From Acinetobacter vivianii (GTDB lineage Bacteria > Pseudomonadota > Gammaproteobacteria > Pseudomonadales > Moraxellaceae): a DNA stretch of 64,000 nucleotides. The position numbers and the translations under genes are program-made. The stretch lies in assembly GCF_014635885.1 (NCBI RefSeq), contig NZ_BMDR01000006.1, positions 62,001 through 126,000 on the forward strand, read 5' to 3'. Every line of letters starts with the position of its first letter. Within the stretch, counting starts at the first letter, position 1. Below, in pieces: positions 45,912-55,645 of the stretch. The notes under the pieces are model-generated. The model had not been told where the DNA came from, did not search any database, and saw nothing but the letters and a program-made list of their open reading frames with translations.

Positions 45912-46301
45912 TTAAAAGCTCATCGATAATTGCACGCTTAAATAGGCAACCAGACTGGATAAAAATAACATCGGAATATAACGATAAGCTTTAAATAAAA
46001 ACTGCTCATATTTAGAAATCAAGTCAACATGATTCCAGACCGTGGTTTTCAAGGCACTTAAAAAGCACAAGACAAACCATGCACTTAACATGCTTAATGC
46101 AAAGAAACCAATCATAATCTGACTACTTCCCTCAGTGGCTTGCCATAATGTTAAAGCACCTTCACTAATGGGTAATAAAGTTAAAATGAGCAATACAGAT
46201 TTAAGCATTGCCCAATGAAACTGATTCAGTTCATCTAACATAAAAAATGCTTTCATCTGATTTCTCACACTTGGTTTCAATGGTCTGAATTTATTATGCA
46301 A
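45912..46301 (-). CDS. Hypothetical three-helix membrane protein
   Basis: Protein of 129 residues not recognised as a known family. Three hydrophobic segments are visible: MLKSVLLILTLLPISEGALT, IMIGFFALSMLSAWFVLCFL and the C-terminal PMLFLSSLVAYLSVQLSM. The N terminus is basic. It may start further in (a second ATG at residue 16). It is single, with no obvious partner. Confidence 0.65.
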   Translation of the reverse strand: MHNKFRPLKPSVRNQMKAFFMLDELNQFHWAMLKSVLLILTLLPISEGALTLWQATEGSSQIMIGFFALSMLSAWFVLCFLSALKTTVWNHVDLISKYEQFLFKAYRYIPMLFLSSLVAYLSVQLSMSF

Positions 46302-46460
46302 AGCTTTGATCTAAAGAAAAAGTCTATTTTTCTGCATAATTTCTTTTTCTTGTAACTATTAAATATGGGAATAATTCTTATTATAAATCTCACATATTCA
46401 ATATTCTATTCTATCTTTATTTTTCAATGATTTATTAATAAATTTCGAATTAATAAACAT

Positions 46461-46503
46461 TATCACTTCACTCTAGATTTAATAATTCAAAAGTGAAGTG
46501 ATA
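46461..46503. terminator. 12-bp inverted repeat downstream of gspG
   Basis: TATCACTTCACT (46461-46472) and AGTGAAGTGATA (46492-46503) are perfect complements with a 19-nt loop. The stem lies directly after the gspG stop. T residues follow on the plus strand and only weakly on the minus, so its activity as the gspG terminator is uncertain. Confidence 0.55.
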
Positions 46504-46517
46504 TTTTTATCTAACGA

Positions 46518-46955
46518 TTAAGGCTGATAATAAATATCGGCATCATTGCCTTCGCCACCTTCTTTACCATCCGCACCAAACGAATATAAATCAAATGGAC
46601 GGCCTTCACGACCTGGAATGACATACTGCAAATCATTTTCCCAACTGTCTTTTGGATAGCCACCTTTCACGTAACCACCAGGTAACCAGTTTTTCGCTGT
46701 TGCTGGCTGGTTGACCAATGCATCTAAACCACCATCTTGCATCGATGGGTAACGACCATTGTCCAGCTTATATTGATCCAAAGCACCCGCAACACCTTTT
46801 AAGGTAATACTGGTAGTATCGACTTTGGCTTTTTCACCACGACCCATCACGTTCGGAACGATTAGTGCAGCGAGAACACCTAAAATTACAATAACAACCA
46901 TCACTTCTATTAACGTGAAGCCAGATTGCTTCACATATATTTTTTGATTCTTCAT
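46518..46955 (-). CDS. gspG: Type II secretion major pseudopilin GspG
   Basis: Main pseudopilin of the type II secretion system, about 145 residues. The start at 46955 is chosen because AAAGAG precedes it; it gives a 12-residue basic leader followed by the prepilin peptidase site SG^FTLIEVMVVIVILGVLAAL with glutamate at mature position 5. The globular part (YKLDNGRYPSMQDGGLDALV, YPKDSWENDLQYVIPGREGR and the C-terminal FGADGKEGGEGNDADI) is diagnostic for GspG. It lies just after gspF. No other gsp genes are in the window; in Acinetobacter T2SS genes are scattered. Confidence 0.95.
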   Translation of the reverse strand: MKNQKIYVKQSGFTLIEVMVVIVILGVLAALIVPNVMGRGEKAKVDTTSITLKGVAGALDQYKLDNGRYPSMQDGGLDALVNQPATAKNWLPGGYVKGGYPKDSWENDLQYVIPGREGRPFDLYSFGADGKEGGEGNDADIYYQP

Positions 46956-46978
46956 ATTCATCTCTTTCATGTCACTCA

Positions 46979-48184
46979 TCAAATCATATTGTTCATATTA
47001 ATAATTGGCAACATTACCGCAATCACAATCACCAATACAATTGCTGCCATAAAAATCAGCATCAAGGGTTCAAGCAAGGCCAGTAAAGTTGAAATAAAGG
47101 TGGTCACCTCACGATCCTGCATAGTCGATGCCCGATCCAGCATACGATCCAGTTCACCAGAGGCTTCACCACTTCGGATCATTTGTACCATCATCGGAGG
47201 GAAATAACCGCAGCGTTCCAGTTGTGTTGCCAAATTACCACCTTCTGTTACACGCTCCATCGCCACTTCAATGGCATCCCGAATTACCCAGTTATTACTG
47301 ACTTCGGCACCAATGCGTAAGGCTTCCACCAAAGGCACACCTGAGCGGGTCAAAATGGATAAGGTACTGGCAAAACGTGCCGCATTTATACCACGCGAAA
47401 GTTTACCAAATAGTGGCAATCTGAGCGTTAATCGGTCAAATGCATAATGTCCTGCATTGGTTCTTAAGAATCGGGTAAATAGAATGATGGCAATAAAGGC
47501 AAGAATCAGCATGCCAATCCAGGTATGCCGAATAAAGGCGCTGGCTTTCATTAAAGCAACCGTGATCCACGGCAAAGCTTCTTTACTTTGTTCAAAGGTT
47601 TTGACGATTTCTGGCACGACATAAGTCATCAGGCCCATCACAATACTGAAAGACATCAGCATCAGTACAATCGGGTAGATCATCGCACCCTGAACTTTCT
47701 TCTGCATGGCAAAACGGTTTTCTGTGTAGTCCGATAACTGATCCAGAATCAGATCAAGATGACCTGAACGCTCGCCCGCAGCAACCGTTGCAATATATAG
47801 CTCGGGAAAGCGTCCTGACTGCTGCATACTTTTTGCCAGTGAATGCCCTTCCAGTACTTTGGAACGTACTGCAATCAATAAATTTCGGACATGCGCTTTT
47901 TCACTTTGTTTACTGACTGCACGAAGCGCTTCTTCCAATGGAATTCCTGCCGCGACCAACACTGAGAGTTGACGCGTCATCAATGCTAAATCATAAGCGC
48001 TAAAGCTTTTTTTAAACCATGAACGCTGTTGTTGTTTATCTTTTTGCTCAACCGCATCGACCGCAATTGGTGTCCATGCTTTATCGCGTAACTGTTGGCG
48101 AATCTGGCGTGCGGAATCCCCTTCCAGCACACCTTTATGTTGCTTTCCTGAGGCATCGATAGCAGTAAATTGATAAGCAGGCAT
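46979..48184 (-). CDS. gspF: Type II secretion inner-membrane protein GspF
   Basis: Polytopic platform protein of the type II secretion system, 401 residues, with two GspF-type domains (about residues 65-190 and 270-395) and three membrane segments. Matching features are MPAYQFTAIDASGKQHKGVLE at the N terminus, LALMTRQLSVLVAAGIPLEEAL, the second repeat FASTLSILTRSGVPLVEAL, and the final LLALLEPLMLIFMAAIVLVI. The gspG start overlaps the end region, so the pair is one operon. Confidence 0.94.
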   Translation of the reverse strand: MPAYQFTAIDASGKQHKGVLEGDSARQIRQQLRDKAWTPIAVDAVEQKDKQQQRSWFKKSFSAYDLALMTRQLSVLVAAGIPLEEALRAVSKQSEKAHVRNLLIAVRSKVLEGHSLAKSMQQSGRFPELYIATVAAGERSGHLDLILDQLSDYTENRFAMQKKVQGAMIYPIVLMLMSFSIVMGLMTYVVPEIVKTFEQSKEALPWITVALMKASAFIRHTWIGMLILAFIAIILFTRFLRTNAGHYAFDRLTLRLPLFGKLSRGINAARFASTLSILTRSGVPLVEALRIGAEVSNNWVIRDAIEVAMERVTEGGNLATQLERCGYFPPMMVQMIRSGEASGELDRMLDRASTMQDREVTTFISTLLALLEPLMLIFMAAIVLVIVIAVMLPIINMNNMI

Positions 48185-48382
48185 GGTTCTGTTCTAATTG
48201 TCCCAAAATAGTCGTTGTTAAGTGCATCCGTGTATGGCCTGAGGAACATGGTTCCACAAGAAATTCATCGACATAACGCACAGCACTTTAGCATAATTCT
48301 ATGAGATGCCGTCATGCCTTATTTAAGTTGTTTTAAGCGATCATACAACTTAAAAGGCTGAAAATATCAACATACACTTTAC

Positions 48383-50623
48383 ATGAATGAAGCCTATATG
48401 CCGACCCAAAATTCTAGCGCTATTGTTTACCGTATTCGCGTTGCCATACCTGTATATCTGTATGACACCTTTGATTATACGGTCAGTGCAGAGCAATATG
48501 CTCAGGCACAAGTCGGTGCGCGTGTTGCCATTTCATTTGGGCGGCAAAATCTGGTGGGTCTCATCACTGAAAAAGTTGACCCAGACGAAGTATTTACAGG
48601 TCAGTTCAAACTTAAGGCCATCACGGAATTACTCGATCAGGAAGCGATTTTAGACCAACAAGTTTTAACTTTGTTGACATGGTCTGCCCAATATTATCAA
48701 TTTCCGATTGGTGAGGTCATGCAAAGTGCCTTACCCACTTTACTCAGACAAGGTCGTGCCTTAGATATCCTGTTCCATCTATGGAAAATTACGCCACACG
48801 ATGACCCTGCCTCTTTATTAAAACGTTCGCAAAAACAATATGAAGCCTATCAGGTGCTAAAGTTACATCCGCATGGCACCACTGAAAATGTCTTGAATCT
48901 TAGTGGCGTCGAGACTTCGACCCTGAAAGCACTAGAAAAGAAAGGCCTAGTCAAATGCTGTCTGGAACCGCATGATTTTACTCCGACACCCGTGCAATTG
49001 GCGCAAGTTCCGTTAACACCGAATGAAGACCAGAAAAAAGCCATTCAACAGATTCTCAAGGCACAACATCATTATCAGGCCTTTTTACTCGACGGTTTGA
49101 CGGGAAGCGGAAAAACAGAAGTTTATCTGCAAGTGATGCATGAGGTATTAAAACAAGGCAAGCAGGTACTGGTGCTGGTACCTGAAATTGGCCTGACCCC
49201 GCAAACCGTTTCACGGTTTAAATCACGCTTTCATTGTGATATTGCCTTGCTCCATTCAGGTCTAAATGATTCGAAACGTTTACAGGCATGGCAACATGCG
49301 CAAACGGGCAAAGCTTCGATCATTATTGGTACACGCTCTGCGATTTATACCCCATTGCCAAATCTGGGCCTGATCATTTTAGATGAGGAACATGACCTCT
49401 CTTATAAGCAGCAAGAAGGTTTCCGTTACCATACCCGTGATGTCGCCTTATACCGTGGGCATTTGCAAAACTGCCCTGTGATTCTCGGCTCAGCGACCCC
49501 TAGCATCGACAGTTACCATCTGGTTGAGTCAGGAAAATTACAGCTCCTTGAACTGAATCAGCGTGCAGGCGTAGCCGTTTTACCGAAAATACATGTGGTG
49601 GATTTAAAGATAGCGAAAAAGCAGCATGGTCTCAGCCAGACCTTGATTCAGCAAATTAAGCATACTTTAGAGCGCAAAGAACAAGTCCTGATCTTTTTAA
49701 ACCGACGCGGCTATGCACCCATTCTGATGTGTGAAAGCTGCGGCTGGCAAGCCAACTGTCCGCATTGTGATGCACACTTTACCCTGCATTCACAGCCTTA
49801 CCATTATTTGCATTGTCATCATTGCGGTACCATCAATCGTTTGCCAGATCATTGTCCTGAATGCAAAAAACAGAGTTTGAAAACGATTGGGGCAGGAACG
49901 GCGAAGCTTGAGGAACATTTACAAGAACTCTTCCCGCACAATGAAGTGATACGGGTTGATCGTGACAGTACCAGCCGCGTCGGTAGCTGGCAGAAAATTT
50001 ATGATCGGATTCAACAAAACAAGCCGAGTATTTTACTGGGTACGCAAATGCTGGCTAAAGGTCATCACTTCCCGCATGTGACACTTGTTGCGATTCTGGA
50101 TATTGATGCAGGTCTGCTCAGCGTTGATCCGCGCGCGCCTGAACGAACAGCTCAATTGATTGTGCAAGTGGCGGGACGTGCTGGACGTGGCGAGCATAAA
50201 GGTAGTGTGTATTTACAAAGCTTACGCCCCGACCATCCGATGCTGACCACACTGATTGAACATGATTATCGTACCGTCGCCAAACAAATGCTGGCTGATC
50301 GCAAAATCGCCCTGCTACCGCCTTATCGTTATGCTGTACTGGTTCGGGTTGAATCTAAAGACCGTGATTATAGCCAACAATTTCTAGCGGATATTGCCCA
50401 GCAACTTAGAACAATGGCTGGCGATCTGGTTGATATTTGGGGCCCAATCCCTGCCCCTATGGAGCGTAAAGCAGGCCGTTATCGTGCGCACATGGTGATT
50501 TTGTCTACTGATCGGGCAAAACTGCACTTTTATTTACGTCAATGGTGGCAACAAGTGGTACATTTACCTCGACAGCATCAACTCAGGCTTTCCATTGATG
50601 TTGATCCACAAGAGTTTAGTTAA
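48383..50623 (+). CDS. priA: Primosomal protein N' (replication restart helicase PriA)
   Basis: 3'-5' helicase that reloads the replication machinery at collapsed forks. The 746 residues carry the N-terminal DNA-binding domain (VAIPVYLYDTFDYTVSAEQ), Walker A in LTGSGKTEVYLQ, the DEEH box in LIILDEEHDLSYKQQEGFRY, the HSGL and GTRSAIYTP motifs and the zinc-binding cysteines in CESCGWQANCPHC and CHHCG...CPEC. The start at 48383 or the ATG at 48398 are both possible; neither has a strong ribosome binding site. It is divergent from gspF. Confidence 0.95.
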   Translation: MNEAYMPTQNSSAIVYRIRVAIPVYLYDTFDYTVSAEQYAQAQVGARVAISFGRQNLVGLITEKVDPDEVFTGQFKLKAITELLDQEAILDQQVLTLLTWSAQYYQFPIGEVMQSALPTLLRQGRALDILFHLWKITPHDDPASLLKRSQKQYEAYQVLKLHPHGTTENVLNLSGVETSTLKALEKKGLVKCCLEPHDFTPTPVQLAQVPLTPNEDQKKAIQQILKAQHHYQAFLLDGLTGSGKTEVYLQVMHEVLKQGKQVLVLVPEIGLTPQTVSRFKSRFHCDIALLHSGLNDSKRLQAWQHAQTGKASIIIGTRSAIYTPLPNLGLIILDEEHDLSYKQQEGFRYHTRDVALYRGHLQNCPVILGSATPSIDSYHLVESGKLQLLELNQRAGVAVLPKIHVVDLKIAKKQHGLSQTLIQQIKHTLERKEQVLIFLNRRGYAPILMCESCGWQANCPHCDAHFTLHSQPYHYLHCHHCGTINRLPDHCPECKKQSLKTIGAGTAKLEEHLQELFPHNEVIRVDRDSTSRVGSWQKIYDRIQQNKPSILLGTQMLAKGHHFPHVTLVAILDIDAGLLSVDPRAPERTAQLIVQVAGRAGRGEHKGSVYLQSLRPDHPMLTTLIEHDYRTVAKQMLADRKIALLPPYRYAVLVRVESKDRDYSQQFLADIAQQLRTMAGDLVDIWGPIPAPMERKAGRYRAHMVILSTDRAKLHFYLRQWWQQVVHLPRQHQLRLSIDVDPQEFS

Positions 50624-51007
50624 GATACTTTAGACAGATGTTATAAAAGACACGTCACAGGATCGGTCTTTTTAACCTTTACTCATTTGAGTTAAGTTAG
50701 GGTTTGTTGACATTTCACCTTGCGAGCTAAAGCTCTCATTGCGACAGCGGACATTTTTAGACGATACAAGGCAGGTTTTGCGAAACTTAGCCACTCTAAG
50801 TAAGCAAGACATAACGTAGTAGCGGCAAAAAATGTCCCTGTCCCATAGGGTTATGGCTAAAACTTCCCTAAACTACGTTATGAAACTTGACAAGGGACTC
50901 GCCATTGCCTACGTTTCATGCCTTGCTTATGTTGTTTTAGCCAATAACGCAATGCATGGCTGAAATATCAGCAAACCCTACAAAGAATAGAAAAATTGAG
51001 GCATTCG
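50624..51007. other. priA-antiporter intergenic region
   Basis: About 380 bases without a coding gene. Most is taken by the MITE-like element at 50698-50980. An ORF at 50956-51150 is a shadow of the antiporter gene. Confidence 0.6.
50698..50980. mobile_element. MITE-like palindromic element with terminal inverted repeats
   Basis: The 283-bp segment is bounded by TAGGGTTTGTTGACATTTCA (50698-50717) and, in reverse complement, TAGGGTTTGCTGATATTTCA (50961-50980): 18 of 20 bases agree. Each end begins with TA, which could be the duplicated TA target of an IS630/mariner-type transposase. Inside, CATAACGTAGT (50810-50820) and ACTACGTTATG (50872-50882) form a further perfect repeat. There is no coding capacity, so it looks like a non-autonomous element. 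Confidence 0.65.
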
Positions 51008-52825
51008 ATGTCCTTACTGCTACCCATTATTTTTTTACTGGCTGCGACTTTAATTTTTGTTCCATTGGCCAAGCGCTATATGGGCACCACTGTTTTGGGT
51101 TATCTCATCGCAGGGCTGGTACTCGGTTCCAATGTCGCAGGGCTGGTTGAAGATCCTCAACTGATTCAATCATTGCTCGAACTCGGTATGATTGCGGTCA
51201 TGCTCTTTCTAGGTCTTGCGTTTCGACCAGTACAACTCTGGGTAGAGCGTCGAAGTATTCTTAAGCATAGCGGCTTACCACTCGCAATCATCATCCCACT
51301 TTTGGTCGGTGCCTGTTTCCTACTGTTGAATCAATTGCTGACCAGTCTCATTCTTGGCTTCGCACTGGCACTCTCCGCGGTTACTTTAGTGCAGCAACTG
51401 CTACAGAAAAAACAACAACTGCATAACCAGTTGGGGCAAGCCTGTTTAGCCACACTGCAATTTCAGATTTTTATCACAGTGGTTCTGATTGCGCTTTTTC
51501 CTTTGCTAGAAGAAACCGCATCTACAAGACATGGAATTGCTTATTTTGCTGCGATTATTGCCACGATTTCGGGTCTGTTTCTCGCCAGTCGCTATCTGGT
51601 ACGTCCAGCTTTCCGCTTTTTAGCACAAAAAAACAGTATTCAACTTATCCCTGTGCTGAGTGCCTTAATCATTGTCTCGGTCATTCTGATTATGGATATT
51701 TTGAATATTCATGTCTTGATTGGTGCATTTTTAGCAGGCTTATTATTAGCAGAAACCGAATTCAAAGCTGAAGTTGAACGTATTCTTGAACCCTTTAAAG
51801 ATGCTGCAATCGGGTTGTTTTTTCTGGCGATTGGTCTAGGTCTTTCGCTTGAACCTCTCGCTCAGACACCGTTATTAATTTTAGGTTCAATCTTTGGGCT
51901 GGTGCTGATCAAGGCGGGTGTTATTGCAGCAATCCGTTATTATCAGCAACGCCATGCCAGATTCAGCACCTTGTTTGGAATTACCTTGGCTCAAAGTGGT
52001 GAACTCACTTTTATTCTACTGAAACTGGCAGAAAGTGAAGATCTGCTCAGCAAAGCCTTATTACACCCTGCTTTGCTAATTGTGTTCGGTTCGATGTTAT
52101 TGACGCCTCTGCTGTACTGGCTCTTTGATGCAGAAATTTTGCCACGATTGCAGAAAAAAGTACCCATTGCGCCTGAAGATGTGCCACAACATCCGATTCT
52201 GATCGTCGGTTTTGGACGCTTTGGACAAGTGGTTGCCCGAGTTTTGCATGCGCAAGGCAAACAATTTAGTGTGATTGACAGCAACCAACCAGATGCTGAC
52301 TTTATTGAACAATATGGACATCGTTTTTTTGATGCCGACGTGACTCAGGTCGACAACTTGCGTGCTGCGGGAATCGAATACTGTAAGCTACTGATTCTCG
52401 CAATTGATGATGTTGAAGACAGTATGAATCTGGCGCGTTATCTGCGTTTGAATCATCCCGACCTAACGCTGTTTGTGCGGGCACGTGACCGACATCATGC
52501 CCATTTACTCAATGGTTTAGGCATCCAATATATGTGGCGTGAAACCTATGCCGCTTCGCTGGATATGGCACAGCAGGCTTTAGTCGAAACTGGCCTTTCA
52601 AATCTTGATGCACAAACGCAGATGGAACGTTTTAAGCAACAGGATGAGCTGCTTCTGATCCAGCAACATTGGGTACAAGAACAGCAAGAGATTGTTGAAC
52701 ATTATCCAAGTGCGATTGCAGAACTTGAGTATTTGTTTGAAAACACAAAAACTTTGCAGCCAGATCGCATGCGCAATGATCAAAACACACAAAGTGATGC
52801 AAATTCACTCAATGAAACATCTTGA
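51008..52825 (+). CDS. Kef-type monovalent cation:proton antiporter (CPA2)
   Basis: Membrane protein of 605 residues. The N-terminal two thirds contain about 12 hydrophobic segments of the Na+/H+ exchanger type (GYLIAGLVLGSNVAGLVEDP, LLELGMIAVMLFLGLAFRP, VLIGAFLAGLLLAETEFKAEVERILEPFKDAAIGLFFLAIGLGL). The C-terminal part has a TrkA-N/KTN Rossmann domain (ILIVGFGRFGQVVARVLHAQ, then DADVTQVDNLRAAGIE). This matches KefB/KefC-like potassium efflux systems. The start at 51008 has GAGG 8 bases upstream; the frame is also open to a TTG at 50996. The downstream gene is hsp33. Confidence 0.9.
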   Translation: MSLLLPIIFLLAATLIFVPLAKRYMGTTVLGYLIAGLVLGSNVAGLVEDPQLIQSLLELGMIAVMLFLGLAFRPVQLWVERRSILKHSGLPLAIIIPLLVGACFLLLNQLLTSLILGFALALSAVTLVQQLLQKKQQLHNQLGQACLATLQFQIFITVVLIALFPLLEETASTRHGIAYFAAIIATISGLFLASRYLVRPAFRFLAQKNSIQLIPVLSALIIVSVILIMDILNIHVLIGAFLAGLLLAETEFKAEVERILEPFKDAAIGLFFLAIGLGLSLEPLAQTPLLILGSIFGLVLIKAGVIAAIRYYQQRHARFSTLFGITLAQSGELTFILLKLAESEDLLSKALLHPALLIVFGSMLLTPLLYWLFDAEILPRLQKKVPIAPEDVPQHPILIVGFGRFGQVVARVLHAQGKQFSVIDSNQPDADFIEQYGHRFFDADVTQVDNLRAAGIEYCKLLILAIDDVEDSMNLARYLRLNHPDLTLFVRARDRHHAHLLNGLGIQYMWRETYAASLDMAQQALVETGLSNLDAQTQMERFKQQDELLLIQQHWVQEQQEIVEHYPSAIAELEYLFENTKTLQPDRMRNDQNTQSDANSLNETS

Positions 52826-52942
52826 GTTTTAGCAAACTGACACCATTATTGACTGCATACATGCACCTTTTTATAAAGCCCTAAGTGCTTTTCAAAGCAG
52901 CGCATTGCTTTGTTTTCCCTGTGCGGGATACTGGAGAAAAAT

Positions 52943-53818
52943 ATGTCTGATTTACGCCAACGCTTTTTTATTGAGGACTGCCCTGTTCGCGGTGAAGTGG
53001 TGCATCTGGAAGAAGCATTGCAAACCATTTTGGCGCAACGTGAATATATGCCTGCAGTACAAAGCCTGTTGGGCGAAATGTTAAGTGCAACAGCATTACT
53101 TGCCAGCACACTGAAAATCCGTGGCCGTATTAGCTTACAGATTCAGGCAAGCGGCACCTTCAAATGGGCAATGGCTGAATGTAACCATTTAGGTGAAGTT
53201 CGTGCTCTGGCTGATTATGAAGAAGATCCACGATTTGTAGAAGGTCATGATAGCCGCACAGTACTTGCAGCGTTAACCAATCCGGTTCTGTTCATTAATA
53301 TTGAACCTGAGCACGGCGAACGCTATCAAGGGATCGTACCGCTTGATCAACCGACCTTGGCAGGTTGCTTGACGCAATATTACGATTTATCGGCGCAGAT
53401 CCCGACGCATATCGTATTGGCAACCAACAGCAAACGTTCAGGTGGTTTATTGATTCAATTACTTCCTCGTAATGATGAAGAAGAGCAAAAAATGGTGGAC
53501 GAAGACCTGTGGCCTCGTCTGACCATGCTTACTGAAACCTTGAAACCAGAAGAGCTAACCGATCTTTCAGCCAATGAAATCCTCTATCGTTTGTATAACG
53601 AAGAAGAAGTGCGTTTGCCTGAAATTGAACAGTTAAAGTTTGGTTGCACCTGCTCTAAAGAGCGTTGTGCCAATGCATTGATTCAGATTGGTGTAGATGC
53701 GGTACACGAAACTTTAGAAGCGCAAAACCCAATCCAGATGGATTGCCAGTTCTGTAATACACGCTATGAATTTACAGCAGAAGAAGCTTTGGCTTTATTC
53801 GGTGAACATTTAAGTTAA
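52943..53818 (+). CDS. hslO: Redox-regulated chaperone Hsp33
   Basis: Holdase activated by oxidation that protects unfolded proteins. The start at 52943 (MSDLRQRFFIEDCPVRGEVV) follows TGGAGA and gives 291 residues; an upstream in-frame ATG at 52910 lacks support. Family stretches are GRISLQIQASG and GCLTQYYDLSAQIPTHIVLA. The redox switch is intact: C235-T-C237 and C268-Q-F-C271, which correspond to the four zinc-binding cysteines of E. coli Hsp33. It lies after the antiporter gene with its own terminator. Confidence 0.95.
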   Translation: MSDLRQRFFIEDCPVRGEVVHLEEALQTILAQREYMPAVQSLLGEMLSATALLASTLKIRGRISLQIQASGTFKWAMAECNHLGEVRALADYEEDPRFVEGHDSRTVLAALTNPVLFINIEPEHGERYQGIVPLDQPTLAGCLTQYYDLSAQIPTHIVLATNSKRSGGLLIQLLPRNDEEEQKMVDEDLWPRLTMLTETLKPEELTDLSANEILYRLYNEEEVRLPEIEQLKFGCTCSKERCANALIQIGVDAVHETLEAQNPIQMDCQFCNTRYEFTAEEALALFGEHLS

Positions 53819-53835
53819 TTTACCCAATGTTCAAA

Positions 53836-53867
53836 AATAAAAAGAGACGGGCTTCCGTCTTTTTTTA
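53836..53867 (+). terminator. Intrinsic terminator of hsp33
   Basis: AGACGG (53845-53850) pairs with CCGTCT (53855-53860) around a GCTT loop, followed by a long T run. Confidence 0.85.
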
Positions 53868-53937
53868 TTTTGTATTAAGGTCTACCCGATAAAACAATTT
53901 TTAAATCTCCCAATAATATCGACCTTATGATTAAGCT

Positions 53938-54549
53938 ATGAATTACTTCGAATATTTGCTGTTTATTGTGAGTGTGGTGGTCCTCATTGCCACGCCCGGC
54001 CCTGTGATGATTCTGGTGGCCAGTGCTGGACTCAAAGGCGGTTATAAAAAAGCTTTACAGACCATCTTTGGAACCAACTTTGCCTCTTTAATCCTGATTT
54101 TTATTTCAGTGCTGATTCTCAAAGGCTTTCTCACCATTGATGAAAATTACCTGAAAGCCATTCGGGTATTAGGTTGCCTTTATATTGCCTATCTTGGTTA
54201 TAGCATTATTAAAGAAGTCATTCAGGCACCGCATCCAACTGCAATTCAAACCGTATCGGCACAAAATGGCGGTTTTAAGAAAGGGTTTCTGGTCGGAATT
54301 TCCAATCCCAAAGATATTATTTTCTTCTCGGCATTTTTCCCGCAATTTATTTCAATTTCACCCAATATCAATTTTAGTCTCAGTCTATTAACCGTGACAT
54401 GGATCGTTCTGGATTTCTTGACCTTATCTTTGGTCTATCTGTTCTTCCGTCGCTTATCGCAAAGCAGTATTTATCCAAAAATTCTCGGTTTATGCGGTGC
54501 CTTACTGGTTTTGATTGCACTGTATGGTCTGATCGAAACCTTTATCTAG
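53938..54549 (+). CDS. LysE-family exporter
   Basis: Membrane protein of 203 residues with about six hydrophobic helices, in the LysE/RhtB amino acid exporter family. The N-terminal FIVSVVVLIATPGPVMILVAS contains the family's ATPGP motif, followed by SAGLKGGYKKALQTIFG and later GFLVGISNPKDIIFFSAFFPQF. Substrate is unknown (amino acids in characterised relatives). It is a single gene between hsp33 and cbpA. Confidence 0.9.
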   Translation: MNYFEYLLFIVSVVVLIATPGPVMILVASAGLKGGYKKALQTIFGTNFASLILIFISVLILKGFLTIDENYLKAIRVLGCLYIAYLGYSIIKEVIQAPHPTAIQTVSAQNGGFKKGFLVGISNPKDIIFFSAFFPQFISISPNINFSLSLLTVTWIVLDFLTLSLVYLFFRRLSQSSIYPKILGLCGALLVLIALYGLIETFI

Positions 54550-54689
54550 ACGTTCAACCAAGCCAAATAAAATTATTTACATGCTCTTTTCTGATTCAAA
54601 CAGAACAAGTCTTATACAATCGAATCCATTGAAATCTCTTGGATTCGTTTCATAATGAAAGAAACACAACATTATTATATTTAAAGATC

Positions 54690-55634
54690 ATGGCAAAAAA
54701 TTATTATGAAGAGCTAGGTGTTTCCAGAGATGCCTCAGCAGATGAAATCAAAAAAGCCTATCGAAAACTGGCGCGTAAATATCATCCTGACATTAGTAAA
54801 GAAGCGGATGCAGAAGCCAAAATGCAGGCGATTAATGTCGCCTACGACACCTTAAGCGATAGCAGCAAAAAAGCCGAATATGATCAAATGCTGGATCACC
54901 CACAAGGTTTTTCCAACTTTGGTCAAGGCAACCAAAGCGGTTTTGATGGTTCACAGTTCTATCGTCAGAGTTCAGGAGAAGGGGCAGATTTTAGTGGCTT
55001 TGAAGACCTGTTTGGTCGTTTTGGTTCAGGCTTTGGTGGTGGGCAACAACGCTCTCAACGCCAACAACGTAGCTATCGGGGTGAAGATCAACATGCCAGT
55101 ATTCAGGTCGATTTAGATATCGCCTATCACGGATCAACCCAGCAAATCACGCTACAAATTCCGACTTATAACGTCTATGGCGAGCCTGAAGTTCAACGCA
55201 AAACCTTAGAAGTTAAAATTCCAAAAGGAATGAAGGTAGGTCAGCAAATCCGTCTCAATGGTCAAGGCCAGAGTGGTATCAATGGCGGCGCAAATGGTGA
55301 TCTTTATATCGAGATTCAGTATAAGGATACTGACCGTATTCGTGTTGAAGGTGCTGATGTATATCAAACCATTGATGTCAGTCCTTGGGAAGCAGCTCTC
55401 GGGCAAAGTATTGAAGTCAATACCCCTGCTGGACAGCTCAAGGTGAACTTGCCGAAAAATGCCAAGAATGGGCAACAGTTACGTTTAAAAGAGAAAGGCA
55501 TTCCGAACAAGACTGCGGGGCATCTGTACCTGATTATTAATATTGTTTTACCGCCAGCGCACAGTGAGCAAGAGCAACAGGCTTATCAACAATTTGCCGA
55601 AGCCTTTGCTACATTCAAACCTCGTGCCTCATAA
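54690..55634 (+). CDS. cbpA: Curved DNA-binding protein CbpA (DnaJ-type co-chaperone)
   Basis: Hsp40-type protein of 314 residues. The start at 54690 gives MAKNYYEELGVSRDASADEI, with the J-domain HPD motif at H32-P33-D34. A Gly/Phe-rich linker (about 85-135) and the DnaJ C-terminal domain (IQVDLDIAYHGSTQQITLQ, GMKVGQQIRLNGQGQSG, VSPWEAALGQSIEV) follow; the zinc-finger domain of DnaJ is absent, as in CbpA. The adjacent downstream gene is CbpM-like, supporting the name. CbpA binds curved DNA and works with DnaK. Confidence 0.9.
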   Translation: MAKNYYEELGVSRDASADEIKKAYRKLARKYHPDISKEADAEAKMQAINVAYDTLSDSSKKAEYDQMLDHPQGFSNFGQGNQSGFDGSQFYRQSSGEGADFSGFEDLFGRFGSGFGGGQQRSQRQQRSYRGEDQHASIQVDLDIAYHGSTQQITLQIPTYNVYGEPEVQRKTLEVKIPKGMKVGQQIRLNGQGQSGINGGANGDLYIEIQYKDTDRIRVEGADVYQTIDVSPWEAALGQSIEVNTPAGQLKVNLPKNAKNGQQLRLKEKGIPNKTAGHLYLIINIVLPPAHSEQEQQAYQQFAEAFATFKPRAS

Positions 55635-55645
55635 GGAGTAAGATC

